Part shown: positions 35,660 to 43,849 of the stretch, one piece after another
Numbering within the stretch: position 1 is the first letter of the stretch
Layout: each line of letters begins with the position of its first letter
Assembly (NCBI RefSeq): GCF_000812945.1
Contig: NZ_JSYM01000003.1
Span: 186,001-250,000 of the forward strand
Direction of reading: 5' to 3'
DNA length: 64,000 nt
Origin: Flavobacterium sp. AED
Lineage (GTDB): Bacteria > Bacteroidota > Bacteroidia > Flavobacteriales > Flavobacteriaceae
Translations under genes and position numbers: made by a program
Notes under the pieces: generated by a model
The model's database searches: none
What the model saw: only the letters and a program-made list of their open reading frames with translations
What the model was told of the DNA's origin: nothing

Positions 35660-35688
35660 AAAACCATCTAAGAGTATTAGATGGTTTT
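35660..35688 (-). terminator. Terminator after tRNA-Thr
   Basis: AAAACCATCTA and TAGATGGTTTT pair around a short loop immediately downstream of the tRNA on the minus strand, followed by an A/T-rich tract. Confidence 0.75.
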
Positions 35689-35695
35689 ATTAAAG

Positions 35696-35769
35696 AGCCG
35701 GCGGAGGGACTCGAACCCACGACCTGCTGATTACAAATCAGCTGCTCTAGCCAACTGAGCTACGCTGGC
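35696..35769 (-). tRNA. tRNA-Thr (anticodon UGU)
   Basis: On the minus strand a 74-base cloverleaf can be drawn: acceptor start GCCAGCG, D-arm with AGCTCAGTTGGCTAGAGC, anticodon arm GCTGA-TTTGTAA-TCAGC with anticodon TGT, and T-loop TTCGAGT. CCA is not encoded. Two stem positions do not pair as written: A4 against C69 in the acceptor stem and T50 against T64 in the T stem. The overall fold and anticodon are clear. Confidence 0.93.
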
Positions 35770-35847
35770 GACTCATTACGGGTGCAAATATAAGTCTGAA
35801 TTTCTATTTTCCAAAACAAATTCAAACTTTTTTTGCTTTTTTTTTCA

Positions 35848-36114
35848 CTACAATTCGTTGATTTTAGCAATCAATTGATTAGCAGTTTGTTCCAATTCAA
35901 CATTAATTTGTTTGAAGTGTGCTTTTTTATCTTCTACCTTTTTTGCGTTCACTTTAGTGATTAATGCGTCAAAAGCAGCGATAGCTTCGTCAATTAAATC
36001 ATTAGTTTCTGTTGTTGGTTTTCCTGTTGTAGAAATTTCGAACAAGTAAACTGCTTCAATAATATCTCCTAAAACGTAGTTGATGTCTTTCTTTAAATTC
36101 TTAACGTTTGCCAT
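35848..36114 (-). CDS. Conserved hypothetical protein, helical, 88 residues
   Basis: Small, probably cytoplasmic protein with no signal peptide or membrane segment. The sequence is strongly helical and charged (MANVKNLKKDINYVLGDIIEAVYLF ... LIDEAIAAFDALITKVNAKK ... QINVELEQTANQLIAKINEL), suggesting two or three amphipathic helices or a coiled coil. I recall similar proteins in Flavobacteriaceae but know of no function. The ATG at 36114 is preceded by an A-rich leader. It sits between tRNA-Thr and the manA remnant, with its own direction and no obvious operon partner. Confidence 0.7.
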   Translation of the reverse strand: MANVKNLKKDINYVLGDIIEAVYLFEISTTGKPTTETNDLIDEAIAAFDALITKVNAKKVEDKKAHFKQINVELEQTANQLIAKINEL

Positions 36115-36182
36115 TTTTATTTTTTTAAAATTTGAATTTTAATTTGCGTCTGCAAAAGTACACATAATCTTTCTATTACCGA

Positions 36183-36413
36183 CTATGAAATGTAAATTTC
36201 TAAAATTGAAGCTTTTCCATTGAGAATGAATGCATTCATTGTAGCAGGAATCAAAATAGTATCTCCTTTTTTATATTGCAATTTTGAATTGTTAAACTCA
36301 ATTTCAAATGTTCCTTCCACACTCATATAAACAGTAAAAGTTTTTCCGGATTTAGATACCGTAATTTTATCTTCTAGCGGAATGAAATTAGTCGTAAAAT
36401 AAGGACAATCTAC
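36183..36413 (-). pseudogene. Remnant of a second manA (3' third only)
   Basis: The minus strand encodes a frame ending VDCPYFTTNFIPL ... KGDTILIPATMNAFI ... ILEIYIS and a TAG stop at 36183. This aligns without gaps to the last 77 or so codons of the intact manA (33107-33334), with most bases identical. The upstream two-thirds, including all zinc ligands, is missing. The frame continues upstream to about the bcp stop with unrelated codons and no start codon. It is a truncated paralogue or a relic of an older manA location, and not a gene able to make an enzyme. Confidence 0.85.
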
Positions 36414-36454
36414 TATAGCATCGACTGCGCAAAAATTATAAGGCGGCAGGTAAT

Positions 36455-36913
36455 CTATGATACTAATTTTTTAATGGTTTCAAGTGCTTTAGACATGTGC
36501 TTAGTAGCCAAGACACTATCAAAAATCATTTGAATAATTCCATTTTTATCTACTACATAGGTCACTCTTCCTGGAAGTAAACCAAGGATTCGAGAGTGAA
36601 CACCAAAAAGCTTTTTGATTTTTTTATCAGGGTCTGACAAAAGAAGAAAAGGCAATTTATAATGTTTGGTAAATTCTTGATGGGAAGCTACACTATCGCT
36701 GCTAATACCAATTACTTCAGCTCCTAAATCTTTGAAATCTTCATATTCATCTCTAAAACTACAGGCTTGGGCGGTACAACCCGGAGTATTATCTTTTGGA
36801 TAAAAGTATATGACAAGAGGTTTCAATCCAACTATATTTTGACTGTCAAAATCATTGCCGTTCGTATCTTTTGCTTTAAAATTCGGGATTTTATCTCCCA
36901 CTTTTAAGTCCAT
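36455..36913 (-). CDS. bcp: Thioredoxin-dependent thiol peroxidase (Bcp/PrxQ)
   Basis: Peroxiredoxin of the PrxQ/Bcp subgroup, 152 residues, that reduces hydrogen peroxide and organic hydroperoxides with electrons from thioredoxin. The thioredoxin-like fold carries YFYPKDNTPGCTAQACSFRD: peroxidatic Cys46 and resolving Cys51 five residues later, which is the atypical 2-Cys pattern. GISSDSVASHQEFTKHYKLPF and ILGLLPGRVTYVVDKNG are further family segments. Its ATG overlaps the stop of the preceding pterin-synthase-like gene by one base, so the two are co-translated. The C-terminal LVS stop runs straight into the manA remnant. Confidence 0.95.
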   Translation of the reverse strand: MDLKVGDKIPNFKAKDTNGNDFDSQNIVGLKPLVIYFYPKDNTPGCTAQACSFRDEYEDFKDLGAEVIGISSDSVASHQEFTKHYKLPFLLLSDPDKKIKKLFGVHSRILGLLPGRVTYVVDKNGIIQMIFDSVLATKHMSKALETIKKLVS

Positions 36914-37323
36914 TATTCCCCTTTATAGGTTACAAAATTTCGAGGTGTTTCATAAAGAACAACTTCCAATTCAAATTCTGGTTTGACTTTTTTTCTGATT
37001 TTATTCCAAATAACTACTACAATATTTTCGGCAGTAGGATTTAAATCTTGAAACTCTGCAACATCAAGATTAAGATTTTTATGATCAAATTGATCCTCAA
37101 CTTCTTCTTTGATGATTTCGCTCAGGAATTTCACATCCATGACAAATCCAGTTTCGGGATCAATTTTCCCCGTTACACTAACAATCAATTCATAGTTATG
37201 TCCGTGATAATTAGGATTATTGCATTTGCCAAAAACTGCATCATTTTGTTCGAAAGTCCAGTCTTTTCTATACAATCTATGTGCCGCATTAAAATGGGCT
37301 TTTCGTGAAATAGTAACTTTCAT
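36913..37323 (-). CDS. queD: 6-carboxy-tetrahydropterin synthase / 6-pyruvoyl-tetrahydropterin synthase family (QueD-like)
   Basis: Zinc enzyme of the PTPS/QueD family, 136 residues. In bacteria the usual role is making 6-carboxy-5,6,7,8-tetrahydropterin from dihydroneopterin triphosphate for queuosine synthesis. Zinc ligands are His15 in HFNAAHRL and the two His of YHGHNYEL (about 40 and 42). The catalytic Cys is in FGKCNNPNYHGH (about 34). The second catalytic pair is likely Asp/His within DHKNLNLD, and ATVVLYETP-type sequence (LEVVLYETPRNF) closes the pocket. It is translationally coupled to bcp. No other queuosine gene is nearby, so a biopterin-type role cannot be excluded. Confidence 0.88.
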   Translation of the reverse strand: MKVTISRKAHFNAAHRLYRKDWTFEQNDAVFGKCNNPNYHGHNYELIVSVTGKIDPETGFVMDVKFLSEIIKEEVEDQFDHKNLNLDVAEFQDLNPTAENIVVVIWNKIRKKVKPEFELEVVLYETPRNFVTYKGE

Positions 37324-37418
37324 ATTAATTTAGGGTATTTATCTTCAGCTACGCTCAGAATTACAATTAAATTTTAATTTATTCAGATACTGCAGTCTGA
37401 AATTTCACAACTGTAACC

Positions 37419-37946
37419 TTATATTTTATGTTCTTCCAGGAAGTGATAAAACTCGTCGAAAATTATTTTAAACCAAACGGTATATAGTTCGGGATTAATT
37501 TCCATGTCAACTCTTACATCTTCAATTGTCATCCATTTCCAATCTTCAACTTCCTCTCTATTTATTTCCGGACTATCGCTGTAATACCCTATCATCACAT
37601 GATCTAATTCATGCTCGGTCAATCCATTGTCAAAAGGGGCTTTGTATATAAAATGAAAAAGCTCTTTGAGTTCTGTTTTAAAACCCATTTCTTCAAATAA
37701 TCTACGACTTCCAGCTTGAATATTGGACTCTCCTTCCCGTTGATGACTGCAGCAGGTATTCGTCCATAACAAAGGAGAATGGTATTTTTGATGGGCTCGC
37801 TGCTGTAACATCAATTCGTTTTTACTGTTTAAAATAAAAACAGAAAACGCACGATGTAAAACTGCTTTTTCATGTGCTTCTAACTTAGGCATCAGCCCTA
37901 TTTGCTCATCATTTTCGTTAACTAATATTACGTTTTCTTCTTTCAT
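37419..37946 (-). CDS. idi: Isopentenyl-diphosphate delta-isomerase, type 1
   Basis: Nudix-fold isomerase that interconverts isopentenyl and dimethylallyl diphosphate in isoprenoid synthesis. The ATG at 37946 (MKEENVILVNENDEQIG) gives 175 residues, the family norm; the frame stays open 37 codons further upstream but that part looks non-coding. The active-site Cys is in TNTCCSHQREGES (about 60), and the metal/acid cluster is seen as EHELDHVM and EVEDWKWMTIEDV. The neighbour on the other strand is a GNAT acetyltransferase with a shared intergenic promoter region. No mevalonate or MEP pathway gene is adjacent. Confidence 0.93.
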   Translation of the reverse strand: MKEENVILVNENDEQIGLMPKLEAHEKAVLHRAFSVFILNSKNELMLQQRAHQKYHSPLLWTNTCCSHQREGESNIQAGSRRLFEEMGFKTELKELFHFIYKAPFDNGLTEHELDHVMIGYYSDSPEINREEVEDWKWMTIEDVRVDMEINPELYTVWFKIIFDEFYHFLEEHKI

Positions 37947-38113
37947 AGGTATTTTTAGCATTACAAAAATACAAAAAAGAAAATTATCGAATAGGGCTTT
38001 AACGTTCTGTTTCGATTTGTTGAAGCGGAATAACTTTGGGCAATCCAAATAAAACACAAAGTCATCAATTTAAATATTCTTTTGTATTTTTATATTCAAA
38101 TACAAATATCACA

Positions 38114-38575
38114 ATGCACGACATCACAATCCGAAAAGCACATCCTGACGATTTAAAGAAACTCCTTGAATTTGAACAAGGAATTATTATAGCCGAACGT
38201 CCTTTTGACCCCACTTTAAAAGAAGGAAAAATCCATTATTATGACATTGAGAAAATGATTTCGGCATCTCATATTGAAGTATTGGTAGCCGAAAGTGATT
38301 CGGAAATAATTGGTTCCGGATATGCACGATTAGAAGACGCGAAGCCTTATTTGAATCATGAAACCTATGCCTATTTAGGATTCATGTACACAGATCCCAA
38401 TCACAGAGGAAAAGGAGTGAATTCCAGAATTATCGAAGCACTCAAAGATTGGTGTCGTTCTAAGGACATATTCGAACTCCGATTAGATGTATACAATGAT
38501 AATACTCCAGCAATTAAAGCCTATGAAAAAGTAGGATTCAAAAAACACTTGATAAATATGCGAATGGGTTTGTAG
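38114..38575 (+). CDS. GNAT family N-acetyltransferase
   Basis: Acetyl-CoA-dependent acyltransferase of 153 residues, counted from the ATG at 38114 (MHDITIRKAHPDDLKKL). An earlier in-frame start at 38036 would add 26 residues with no family similarity. The GNAT core is clear: motif D/A as YLGFMYTDPNHRGKGVNSRIIEAL (about 95-118), with the pyrophosphate-binding RGKGV loop, and motif B as DNTPAIKAYEKVGFKKH. The substrate cannot be deduced. It is transcribed away from idi and is probably monocistronic. Confidence 0.88.
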   Translation: MHDITIRKAHPDDLKKLLEFEQGIIIAERPFDPTLKEGKIHYYDIEKMISASHIEVLVAESDSEIIGSGYARLEDAKPYLNHETYAYLGFMYTDPNHRGKGVNSRIIEALKDWCRSKDIFELRLDVYNDNTPAIKAYEKVGFKKHLINMRMGL

Positions 38576-38698
38576 TATTACACTTTTATTAATTACAAAT
38601 CCAAAAGTGATTTTTTTTCGTAAATAACAATAGTTAAAACTTACTTAAATCGCTATTAATTTGTAAAGTAGGCGACATATAATGATTCTAAACCGCTT

Positions 38699-38706
38699 TA
38701 CATTTG
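38699..38706 (+). promoter_or_regulatory. Putative -7 promoter element of the msrB-msrA operon
   Basis: TACATTTG matches TAnnTTTG and lies 18 bases before the msrB ATG. A TTTG at 38660 is too far upstream to be the usual -33 partner. Confidence 0.5.
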
Positions 38707-38724
38707 TAGTATAAAAACAAAATT

Positions 38725-39285
38725 ATGAAAACAACAACCCGTTTTTTAAGCGTATTATTTTTACTCCAACTATTCATGTTTACAGCCTGTGGGCAAAATA
38801 CAAGCAAACTAAACAATACTAAAAAAACTACTAGTATGGAAAATCCAATCAATAAACCCGGAAATCCGTATTATTCCAATACGGATACGACAAAACTGAA
38901 CCTTACGGATGCCGAATGGAAAAAAGTATTACCCGAAGATGTCTATGAAGTAATGCGACATGCAGATACTGAAAGACCGTTTACAGGAAAATACTGGAAC
39001 ACGGATGAAAAAGGAACGTATTATTGTGCTGCTTGTGGCAACAAATTATTCCGCTCTGGTGCAAAATTTGCCAGCAGTTGCGGTTGGCCCAGTTTTTTTG
39101 AGCAAGACAATAAAAACAGCGTGGTTTATAAAACTGATAATTCCCTTGGAATGGAAAGAACCGAAGCCCTTTGCGGTAGATGTGGTGGCCATTTAGGACA
39201 TCTTTTTGATGATGGACCCGCACCTACCGGAAAAAGATATTGCATGAATTCGATAGCACTTGACTTTATACCTGATACTAAATAA
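38725..39285 (+). CDS. msrB: Peptide-methionine (R)-S-oxide reductase, lipoprotein form
   Basis: Repairs the R-sulfoxide of oxidised methionine in proteins. It has 186 residues, with a lipoprotein-type signal FLLQLFMFTACGQNTSK (Cys22), so it acts in the cell envelope. The MsrB domain begins near residue 60 (LTDAEWKKVLPEDVYEVMRHADTE). The structural zinc Cys pairs are YYCAACGNKL and EALCGRCGGHLGH, and the catalytic Cys is in GKRYCMNSIALDF near the C-terminus. The second gene, msrA, starts one base after this stop, forming an envelope repair pair that handles both sulfoxide isomers. Confidence 0.95.
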   Translation: MKTTTRFLSVLFLLQLFMFTACGQNTSKLNNTKKTTSMENPINKPGNPYYSNTDTTKLNLTDAEWKKVLPEDVYEVMRHADTERPFTGKYWNTDEKGTYYCAACGNKLFRSGAKFASSCGWPSFFEQDNKNSVVYKTDNSLGMERTEALCGRCGGHLGHLFDDGPAPTGKRYCMNSIALDFIPDTK

Positions 39286-39286
39286 T

Positions 39287-39913
39287 ATGAAAAATCTATT
39301 TTTGATTTGTTTACTGACATCATTAAGTATGTTAGCACAAAATAATGTTGCCCAAAAAGCCCCAAAACAATCCAATTTCGAAACCATCACTTTAGCAGGC
39401 GGTTGTTACTGGTGTGTAGAAGCCGTTTATGAAAATCTCAACGGAGTAAAATCAGCAGTATCAGGATTTGCAGGCGGTAAAATGATGAATCCATCGTATG
39501 AGGATGTTTCCACCGGAAGAACTGGTTATGCCGAAGCGGTACAAATTACCTACGATAAAAATGTAACGAATCTAGACGAAATTTTCAAAGTTTTCTTTAG
39601 TGTGCATGACCCTACAACCTTAAATCGCCAGGGCGCTGATGCAGGAACACAATACCGGTCTGCTATTTTCTACAAAAATGAAGAACAAAAAACTGCGGCG
39701 CAAGCGATTATCAATGCCTTAAAAAAAGTTAAAGTATATGACAGTCCTATAGTAACAACATTGGAACCGCTAACCAAATTTTACAAAGCTGAAGATTACC
39801 ATCAAAATTATTATGCAAATAATAAAAGCCAACCGTATTGTCAAATGGTGATTCAACCCAAAATAGAAAAATTTGAAAAGCTATTTAAAGATCGATTGAA
39901 AAAGAAAAAATAG
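39287..39913 (+). CDS. msrA: Peptide-methionine (S)-S-oxide reductase, exported
   Basis: Reduces the S-sulfoxide of methionine residues. From the ATG at 39287 it has 208 residues and a signal peptide, MKNLFLICLLTSLSMLAQ. A slightly earlier frame start inside msrB is rejected because it would bury that signal. The catalytic motif is LAGGCYWCVEAVYENLNGV with Cys40 as nucleophile and a second Cys at 43, where many MsrA proteins have Gly. SVHDPTTLNRQGADAGTQYRSAIF and YYKAEDYHQNYY-type residues (FYKAEDYHQNYY) complete the active site. It ends with a strong terminator. Together with msrB it protects envelope proteins from oxidation. Confidence 0.95.
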   Translation: MKNLFLICLLTSLSMLAQNNVAQKAPKQSNFETITLAGGCYWCVEAVYENLNGVKSAVSGFAGGKMMNPSYEDVSTGRTGYAEAVQITYDKNVTNLDEIFKVFFSVHDPTTLNRQGADAGTQYRSAIFYKNEEQKTAAQAIINALKKVKVYDSPIVTTLEPLTKFYKAEDYHQNYYANNKSQPYCQMVIQPKIEKFEKLFKDRLKKKK

Positions 39914-39923
39914 AAATTATGAC

Positions 39924-39956
39924 AAAACCGCCTCCTTATAAAGAGGCGGTTTTTTT
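39924..39956 (+). terminator. Terminator of the msrB-msrA operon
   Basis: AAAACCGCCTC (39924-39934) pairs with GAGGCGGTTTT (39943-39953) and is followed by a T run, 10 bases past the msrA stop. Confidence 0.9.
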
Positions 39957-40051
39957 ATCTCTATAAAGAAATAATCCTACGCAACACCTTGATTTTCTGC
40001 TCTAAATTTCATATATTTATACTGATTATTCAACAATTTAAATAATCTATC

Positions 40052-40264
40052 ATGTATAACGGACATCACTTTTGGGGAATGCATATGTTATGGTGGGTAT
40101 TCTGGATCGTCATTTTAATATGGGTATTTGTAACTCCTTATGGCATCCCAGGTCAGCGAACAAAAAACGATACTCCACTGGATATTCTAAAAAAAAGATT
40201 CGCCAAAGGAGAAATTACGCAAGAAGAATTTGACGAAAAAAAGAAATTTCTTGATCAGAATTAA
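40052..40264 (+). CDS. Small membrane protein with SHOCT domain
   Basis: Protein of 70 residues with one membrane segment (MLWWVFWIVILIWVFVTPYG, about 11-30) and a C-terminal SHOCT motif, LDILKKRFAKGEITQEEFDEKKKFL. SHOCT is a short oligomerisation-type motif found at the ends of many membrane and stress proteins; no enzymatic role is known. A short linker with basic residues joins the two parts. It is likely monocistronic, following the msr terminator. Confidence 0.82.
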   Translation: MYNGHHFWGMHMLWWVFWIVILIWVFVTPYGIPGQRTKNDTPLDILKKRFAKGEITQEEFDEKKKFLDQN

Positions 40265-40694
40265 CAACAATCTTTTCCTCATATACATTTCACACACTCC
40301 AACTAGCAATCAAAAAACTCCATGTTATATTTGATTTGGCTAGCTTTTGCGACAAAAGATTTAAACAAAAAAGGCTTTCAAACCCTTCAAGCTTATTTTT
40401 CAGAAAGACAGGAAAATAAGGAACTTCAATTGGAGACATCTTTACTTGAAAAGATAAAAGTAATATTTATATTCAAAAGGGAATTATTATATAAACCCGT
40501 TGGTTGCAATTAGTTTTTGATACTAATTTTCTAGTTCTCGATATAATTTTCTTCCCGAAGCTTCGGGAGAAAATCACTCGAACTAACGTTTTGAATAATT
40601 ACACCAAACTGGTTAAGTATATTTATATAGCTATGCTAAAAAAATTATAATTCACGTTCTTTGCATACGCTAATGAGTACATAAAACTTAAAAA
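40265..40694. other. Gap before the quinone-oxidoreductase gene
   Basis: A possible 63-codon frame at 40322-40513 has no recognisable domain and is not supported as a gene. A stem-loop is formed by CCCGAAGCTTCGGG at 40554-40567 with flanking T and A runs. No further feature was recognised. Confidence 0.5.
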
Positions 40695-41654
40695 ATGAAA
40701 GCACTTACTTTTTCAACATTTGGCAATTCAGATGTTTTAGAATATATTGAAATTCCAACTCCAACATTAAAACAAGAGGAAATACTGATTGAAATGAAAG
40801 CCATCGGTTTAAATTTTGCAGATGTTTACAGACGAAAAGGAAATTATCATCTAAAAGGAAACCCTCCCTTTATTGCGGGTTATGAAGGTTCTGGAGTGAT
40901 TGTAGACACAAACAATAATCCTGATTTTAAAATTGGGGACCGAGTTGCATTTGCTGATGTTCCTTTTGCAAATGCTGATTTTGTGTCTGTTCCCGTTTCG
41001 AATGTGATACCGTTACCGGAAACCATTTCTTTTGAAACAGCTGCAACGATACTGTTACAAGGATTAACAGCACATTATTTAGCCACAGACAGTCACAAAA
41101 CTAAAATTGGAGAAACAGTCCTTATTCATGCTTCGGCAGGAGGAGTGGGACAATTTCTGACACAAATCAGTAAATTATTAGGAGCCAAAGTAATTGGTTT
41201 GACCTCATCAAAAGAAAAAGCGGAGATTGCACTACAAAATGGTGCCGATAAAGTATTCCTATACTCCGAAGATTGGAAATCACAGGTTTTATCTTTTTGT
41301 CCAAACGGAGTAGATGTGGTTTATGACAGTATCGGCAGTACTTTAAGTGATAGTTTTGAAGTGACTAAAAATCGTGGGCAAGTAGTCTTTTTTGGTATGG
41401 CCGGTGGCGATCCAGATTTTGTCAATCCAAGAATGTTGATGGACACATCCAAAACATTGACTGGCGGTGACTTATGGAGTTATTTAACTACTAAAGAAGA
41501 GCGCATTAAAAGAGCGCATCAATTATTTGATTGGATTAATAGCAATCAAATTACTATTGCTGCACCAACTGTTTTCAAACTTTCTGAAGGCAAGAAAGCA
41601 CATGATTATTTGGAAAGCAGAAAAAGTACTGGAAAAATCATATTGATTCCTTGA
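40695..41654 (+). CDS. Zinc-independent medium-chain oxidoreductase (NADPH:quinone reductase type)
   Basis: Member of the medium-chain dehydrogenase/reductase superfamily, quinone-oxidoreductase branch, 319 residues. The GroES-like N-domain contains NFADVYRRKGNYHLKGNPPFIAGYEGSGVI (about 37-66). The Rossmann domain has VLIHASAGGVGQFLTQISKLLGAKVIGLTSSKEK (about 140-173), with the AxxGGVG nucleotide motif. The Cys/His zinc ligands of alcohol dehydrogenases are absent. Likely it reduces quinones or enals with NADPH; the physiological substrate is unknown. It is monocistronic, with a terminator at 41762. Confidence 0.88.
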   Translation: MKALTFSTFGNSDVLEYIEIPTPTLKQEEILIEMKAIGLNFADVYRRKGNYHLKGNPPFIAGYEGSGVIVDTNNNPDFKIGDRVAFADVPFANADFVSVPVSNVIPLPETISFETAATILLQGLTAHYLATDSHKTKIGETVLIHASAGGVGQFLTQISKLLGAKVIGLTSSKEKAEIALQNGADKVFLYSEDWKSQVLSFCPNGVDVVYDSIGSTLSDSFEVTKNRGQVVFFGMAGGDPDFVNPRMLMDTSKTLTGGDLWSYLTTKEERIKRAHQLFDWINSNQITIAAPTVFKLSEGKKAHDYLESRKSTGKIILIP

Positions 41655-41761
41655 CGCATTTTGTACAGTCGAACACAGTCGGAGACACAATACTTTATCT
41701 CGACTACACTCGATGAGACACAACTACTGCTTTTTCAGTAAGAAAACAACATACCATTTAG

Positions 41762-41786
41762 ACCTCGATTAATTTTTCGAGGTTTT
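41762..41786 (+). terminator. Terminator after the quinone-oxidoreductase gene
   Basis: ACCTCGA and TCGAGGT form a stem around an AT loop, followed by a T run on the plus strand. It reaches the stop of the converging flavoprotein gene. Confidence 0.7.
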
Positions 41787-43349
41787 TTATTTATTCAAAA
41801 TTGCCCCAATCATCAACGCACATTTCTCGCCATCAATAGCTGCAGAAATAATTCCGCCGGCATAACCCGCTCCTTCTCCACAAGGATACAACCCTTTTAT
41901 TTGCACATGCTCATAAGTCAATGGATCTCTAGGAATACGTACTGGTGATGAAGTACGGCTTTCTGGCGCATGAAGTACCGCTTCATTAGTCAAATAACCG
42001 CGCATGGATTTACCGAATTCAGAAAACCCTTCTCGCAATATCTGCGTTAAAAATCCAGGAAAAACCTGCCCCATTTCTACTGAAGTCGTTCCGGGAACAT
42101 AAGACGTTTTCGGAATATCCGATGAAACTTTATTTTGGGTAAAATCAATCATGCGTTGTGCAGGAACTTTTTGGGTTTCACCAGCCAAATGCCAGGCGCG
42201 TTGTTCAATGCTTTTTTGGAATTCCAATCCAGCCAAAGCACCAAATTTAGCAAACGGTTTAAAATCTTCGAGTTTTAATTCGATTACAATTCCGGAATTG
42301 GCAGTAGCCTGATCCCTTTTGGATGGAGACCAACCATTCGTAACCACTTCACCCGGACTCGTCGCACAAGGCGCAATAACACCACCAGGGCACATACAAA
42401 ACGAATACATTCCCCTGCCTCCTACTTGTTTTACAATAGAATAAGGTGCCGGAGGTAAATGTTCGCCACGATAATCGCAACTGTATTGAATGCTGTCAAT
42501 TAAGGATTGTGGATGCTCGGCTCTTACGCCCAAGGCAAAAGATTTGGCTTCAATAAAAATTTCCTTTCTGTCCAATAATTCAAAAATATCACGGGCAGAA
42601 TGTCCAGTGGCCAAAATGAGTTTGTTAGCAAGAATCGTATCTCCTTTTTGAGTGACGATACCTTGCACTTCATTGTTTTTTACTAAAATATCAGTCAATC
42701 GGGTTTCAAACAAAACCTGTCCACCGCATTCGATGATTTTCTCTCGAATATCCTGAATAATTTGAGGCAATTTATTCGTTCCAATATGCGGATGCGCTTC
42801 AATCAAAATATCTTCTGAAGCACCAAAAGCGACAAATAACTCCAGAATTCTCGTTACATCGCCACGTTTTTTGGAACGCGTATATAATTTCCCATCTGAA
42901 TAGGTTCCTGCACCGCCTTCACCAAAACAATAATTAGAATCTTCATTGACAAGATGATCTACATTGATGGCTTTCAAATCCCTACGTCTGCCACGTACAT
43001 CTTTTCCTCGCTCAACAACTATAGGCTTCAAACCCAATTCTATCAATTGCAATGCAGCAAAAAGTCCAGCAGGTCCTGCACCTACAACAATTACTTCGGG
43101 AGCTGAAGAAATATTTTTATAATTGGGAAGTTGGATTTTATGCTCTTTAAAAGATTCTCCTTTCAAATAAACAGCCACTTTCAAATTGATTTTTATCGCT
43201 TTTTGACGCGCATCAATAGAGCGTTTTAAAATAGAAACATGCTGAATTTCATCTGCAGAAACTTTAATTTGTTTCGACAAATGGTCTTTTAGCAACGATT
43301 CATTCGCAGCAATTTCCGGAGTTACTTGTAATAATAGTTCTTGAGGCAT
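41787..43349 (-). CDS. FAD-dependent dehydrogenase, COG2509 type
   Basis: Uncharacterised flavoprotein of 520 residues. The dinucleotide-binding motif is VIVVGAGPAGLFAALQLIELGLKPIVVERG (about 88-117), the site for FAD. RRRDLKAINVDH, NYCFGEGGAGTYSDGKLYTR, HPHIGTNKLPQII and FCMCPGGVIAPCATSPGEVVTNGWS are the characteristic blocks of this widely conserved family. Its end YPCGEGAGYAGGIISAAIDGEKCA resembles the second FAD contact of NAD(FAD)-utilising dehydrogenases. The N-terminal 80 residues form a small alpha/beta domain. No biochemical function is established. It is transcribed away from the 43543 gene. Confidence 0.85.
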   Translation of the reverse strand: MPQELLLQVTPEIAANESLLKDHLSKQIKVSADEIQHVSILKRSIDARQKAIKINLKVAVYLKGESFKEHKIQLPNYKNISSAPEVIVVGAGPAGLFAALQLIELGLKPIVVERGKDVRGRRRDLKAINVDHLVNEDSNYCFGEGGAGTYSDGKLYTRSKKRGDVTRILELFVAFGASEDILIEAHPHIGTNKLPQIIQDIREKIIECGGQVLFETRLTDILVKNNEVQGIVTQKGDTILANKLILATGHSARDIFELLDRKEIFIEAKSFALGVRAEHPQSLIDSIQYSCDYRGEHLPPAPYSIVKQVGGRGMYSFCMCPGGVIAPCATSPGEVVTNGWSPSKRDQATANSGIVIELKLEDFKPFAKFGALAGLEFQKSIEQRAWHLAGETQKVPAQRMIDFTQNKVSSDIPKTSYVPGTTSVEMGQVFPGFLTQILREGFSEFGKSMRGYLTNEAVLHAPESRTSSPVRIPRDPLTYEHVQIKGLYPCGEGAGYAGGIISAAIDGEKCALMIGAILNK

Positions 43350-43542
43350 TTTATCTTATTTAATCATTGTTTTGTTGATTCGTTTATTCGAAAAACAAAA
43401 ACAAAGTACAAAAATAGTATTTTGAAGTGGAATTAGTGATTCAATAAAGAATCCATTTTCAAATTTTCAAATTAGCTCATTTTCAAATTAGACTTTGTAA
43501 CTTTGCCTCTTTGAGTCTATGAACCTTTGTACCTGATAAAAA

Positions 43543-43776
43543 ATGTCTAGAAAAATAAAATTGATTTGGGATTTCCGTGGACCTGCAGCTGCAAAAACGG
43601 CGGAGCATCACGAAATTCATTTGAGAGAATATATCGCTATTGAAAAATTTGACTTAAATATCACCGGTTTTGAAATTCATGGTGAAATGCAAGCCATTGC
43701 TTTTATGGTAGTAACCGATGAAAACATGATTCAGGTAAGAGATGCTTTGAAACCGCATCGAGGAGAACTTTTTTAG
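43543..43776 (+). CDS. Conserved small hypothetical protein, 77 residues
   Basis: Small soluble protein beginning MSRKIKLIWDFRGPAAAKTAEHHEIHLREY and ending MIQVRDALKPHRGELF. There is no signal or membrane segment. The mix of predicted strands (IKLIWDFRG, GEMQAIAFMVVT) and His/Glu residues in AEHHEIHL could suggest ligand binding, but that is speculation. I recall similar short proteins in other Bacteroidota without an assigned role. The ATG is well placed, and the frame is bounded by promoter-like sequence upstream and an inverted repeat downstream. Confidence 0.72.
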   Translation: MSRKIKLIWDFRGPAAAKTAEHHEIHLREYIAIEKFDLNITGFEIHGEMQAIAFMVVTDENMIQVRDALKPHRGELF

Positions 43777-43780
43777 TTTA

Positions 43781-43841
43781 CAGTTTGCAGTGATGAGTAT
43801 TCGGATAGCAAAAATTCCTGAACACTGATTACTGCAAACTG
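43781..43841. repeat. Inverted repeat between two converging genes
   Basis: CAGTTTGCAGT (43781-43791) is the exact reverse complement of ACTGCAAACTG (43831-43841), with a 39-base spacer. It fills the gap between the 43543 gene and the end of recQ and could work as a weak bidirectional terminator, though no T run follows. Confidence 0.6.
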
Positions 43842-43849
43842 ATTACTTT

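Larger units (their letters stand above)
35325..35695. other. Gap between fabH and tRNA-Thr
   Basis: No open frame is credible here. It holds the fabH promoter region, an intergenic repeat-like element with a hairpin (35426-35512) and two terminator-type hairpins (35579-35610 and 35660-35688). Confidence 0.6.

Noticed and set aside
40322..40513. Possible 63-residue protein
   Set aside because: No domain, no clear promoter or ribosome-binding site, and low-complexity Lys/Glu content; kept only as a remark on the gap.
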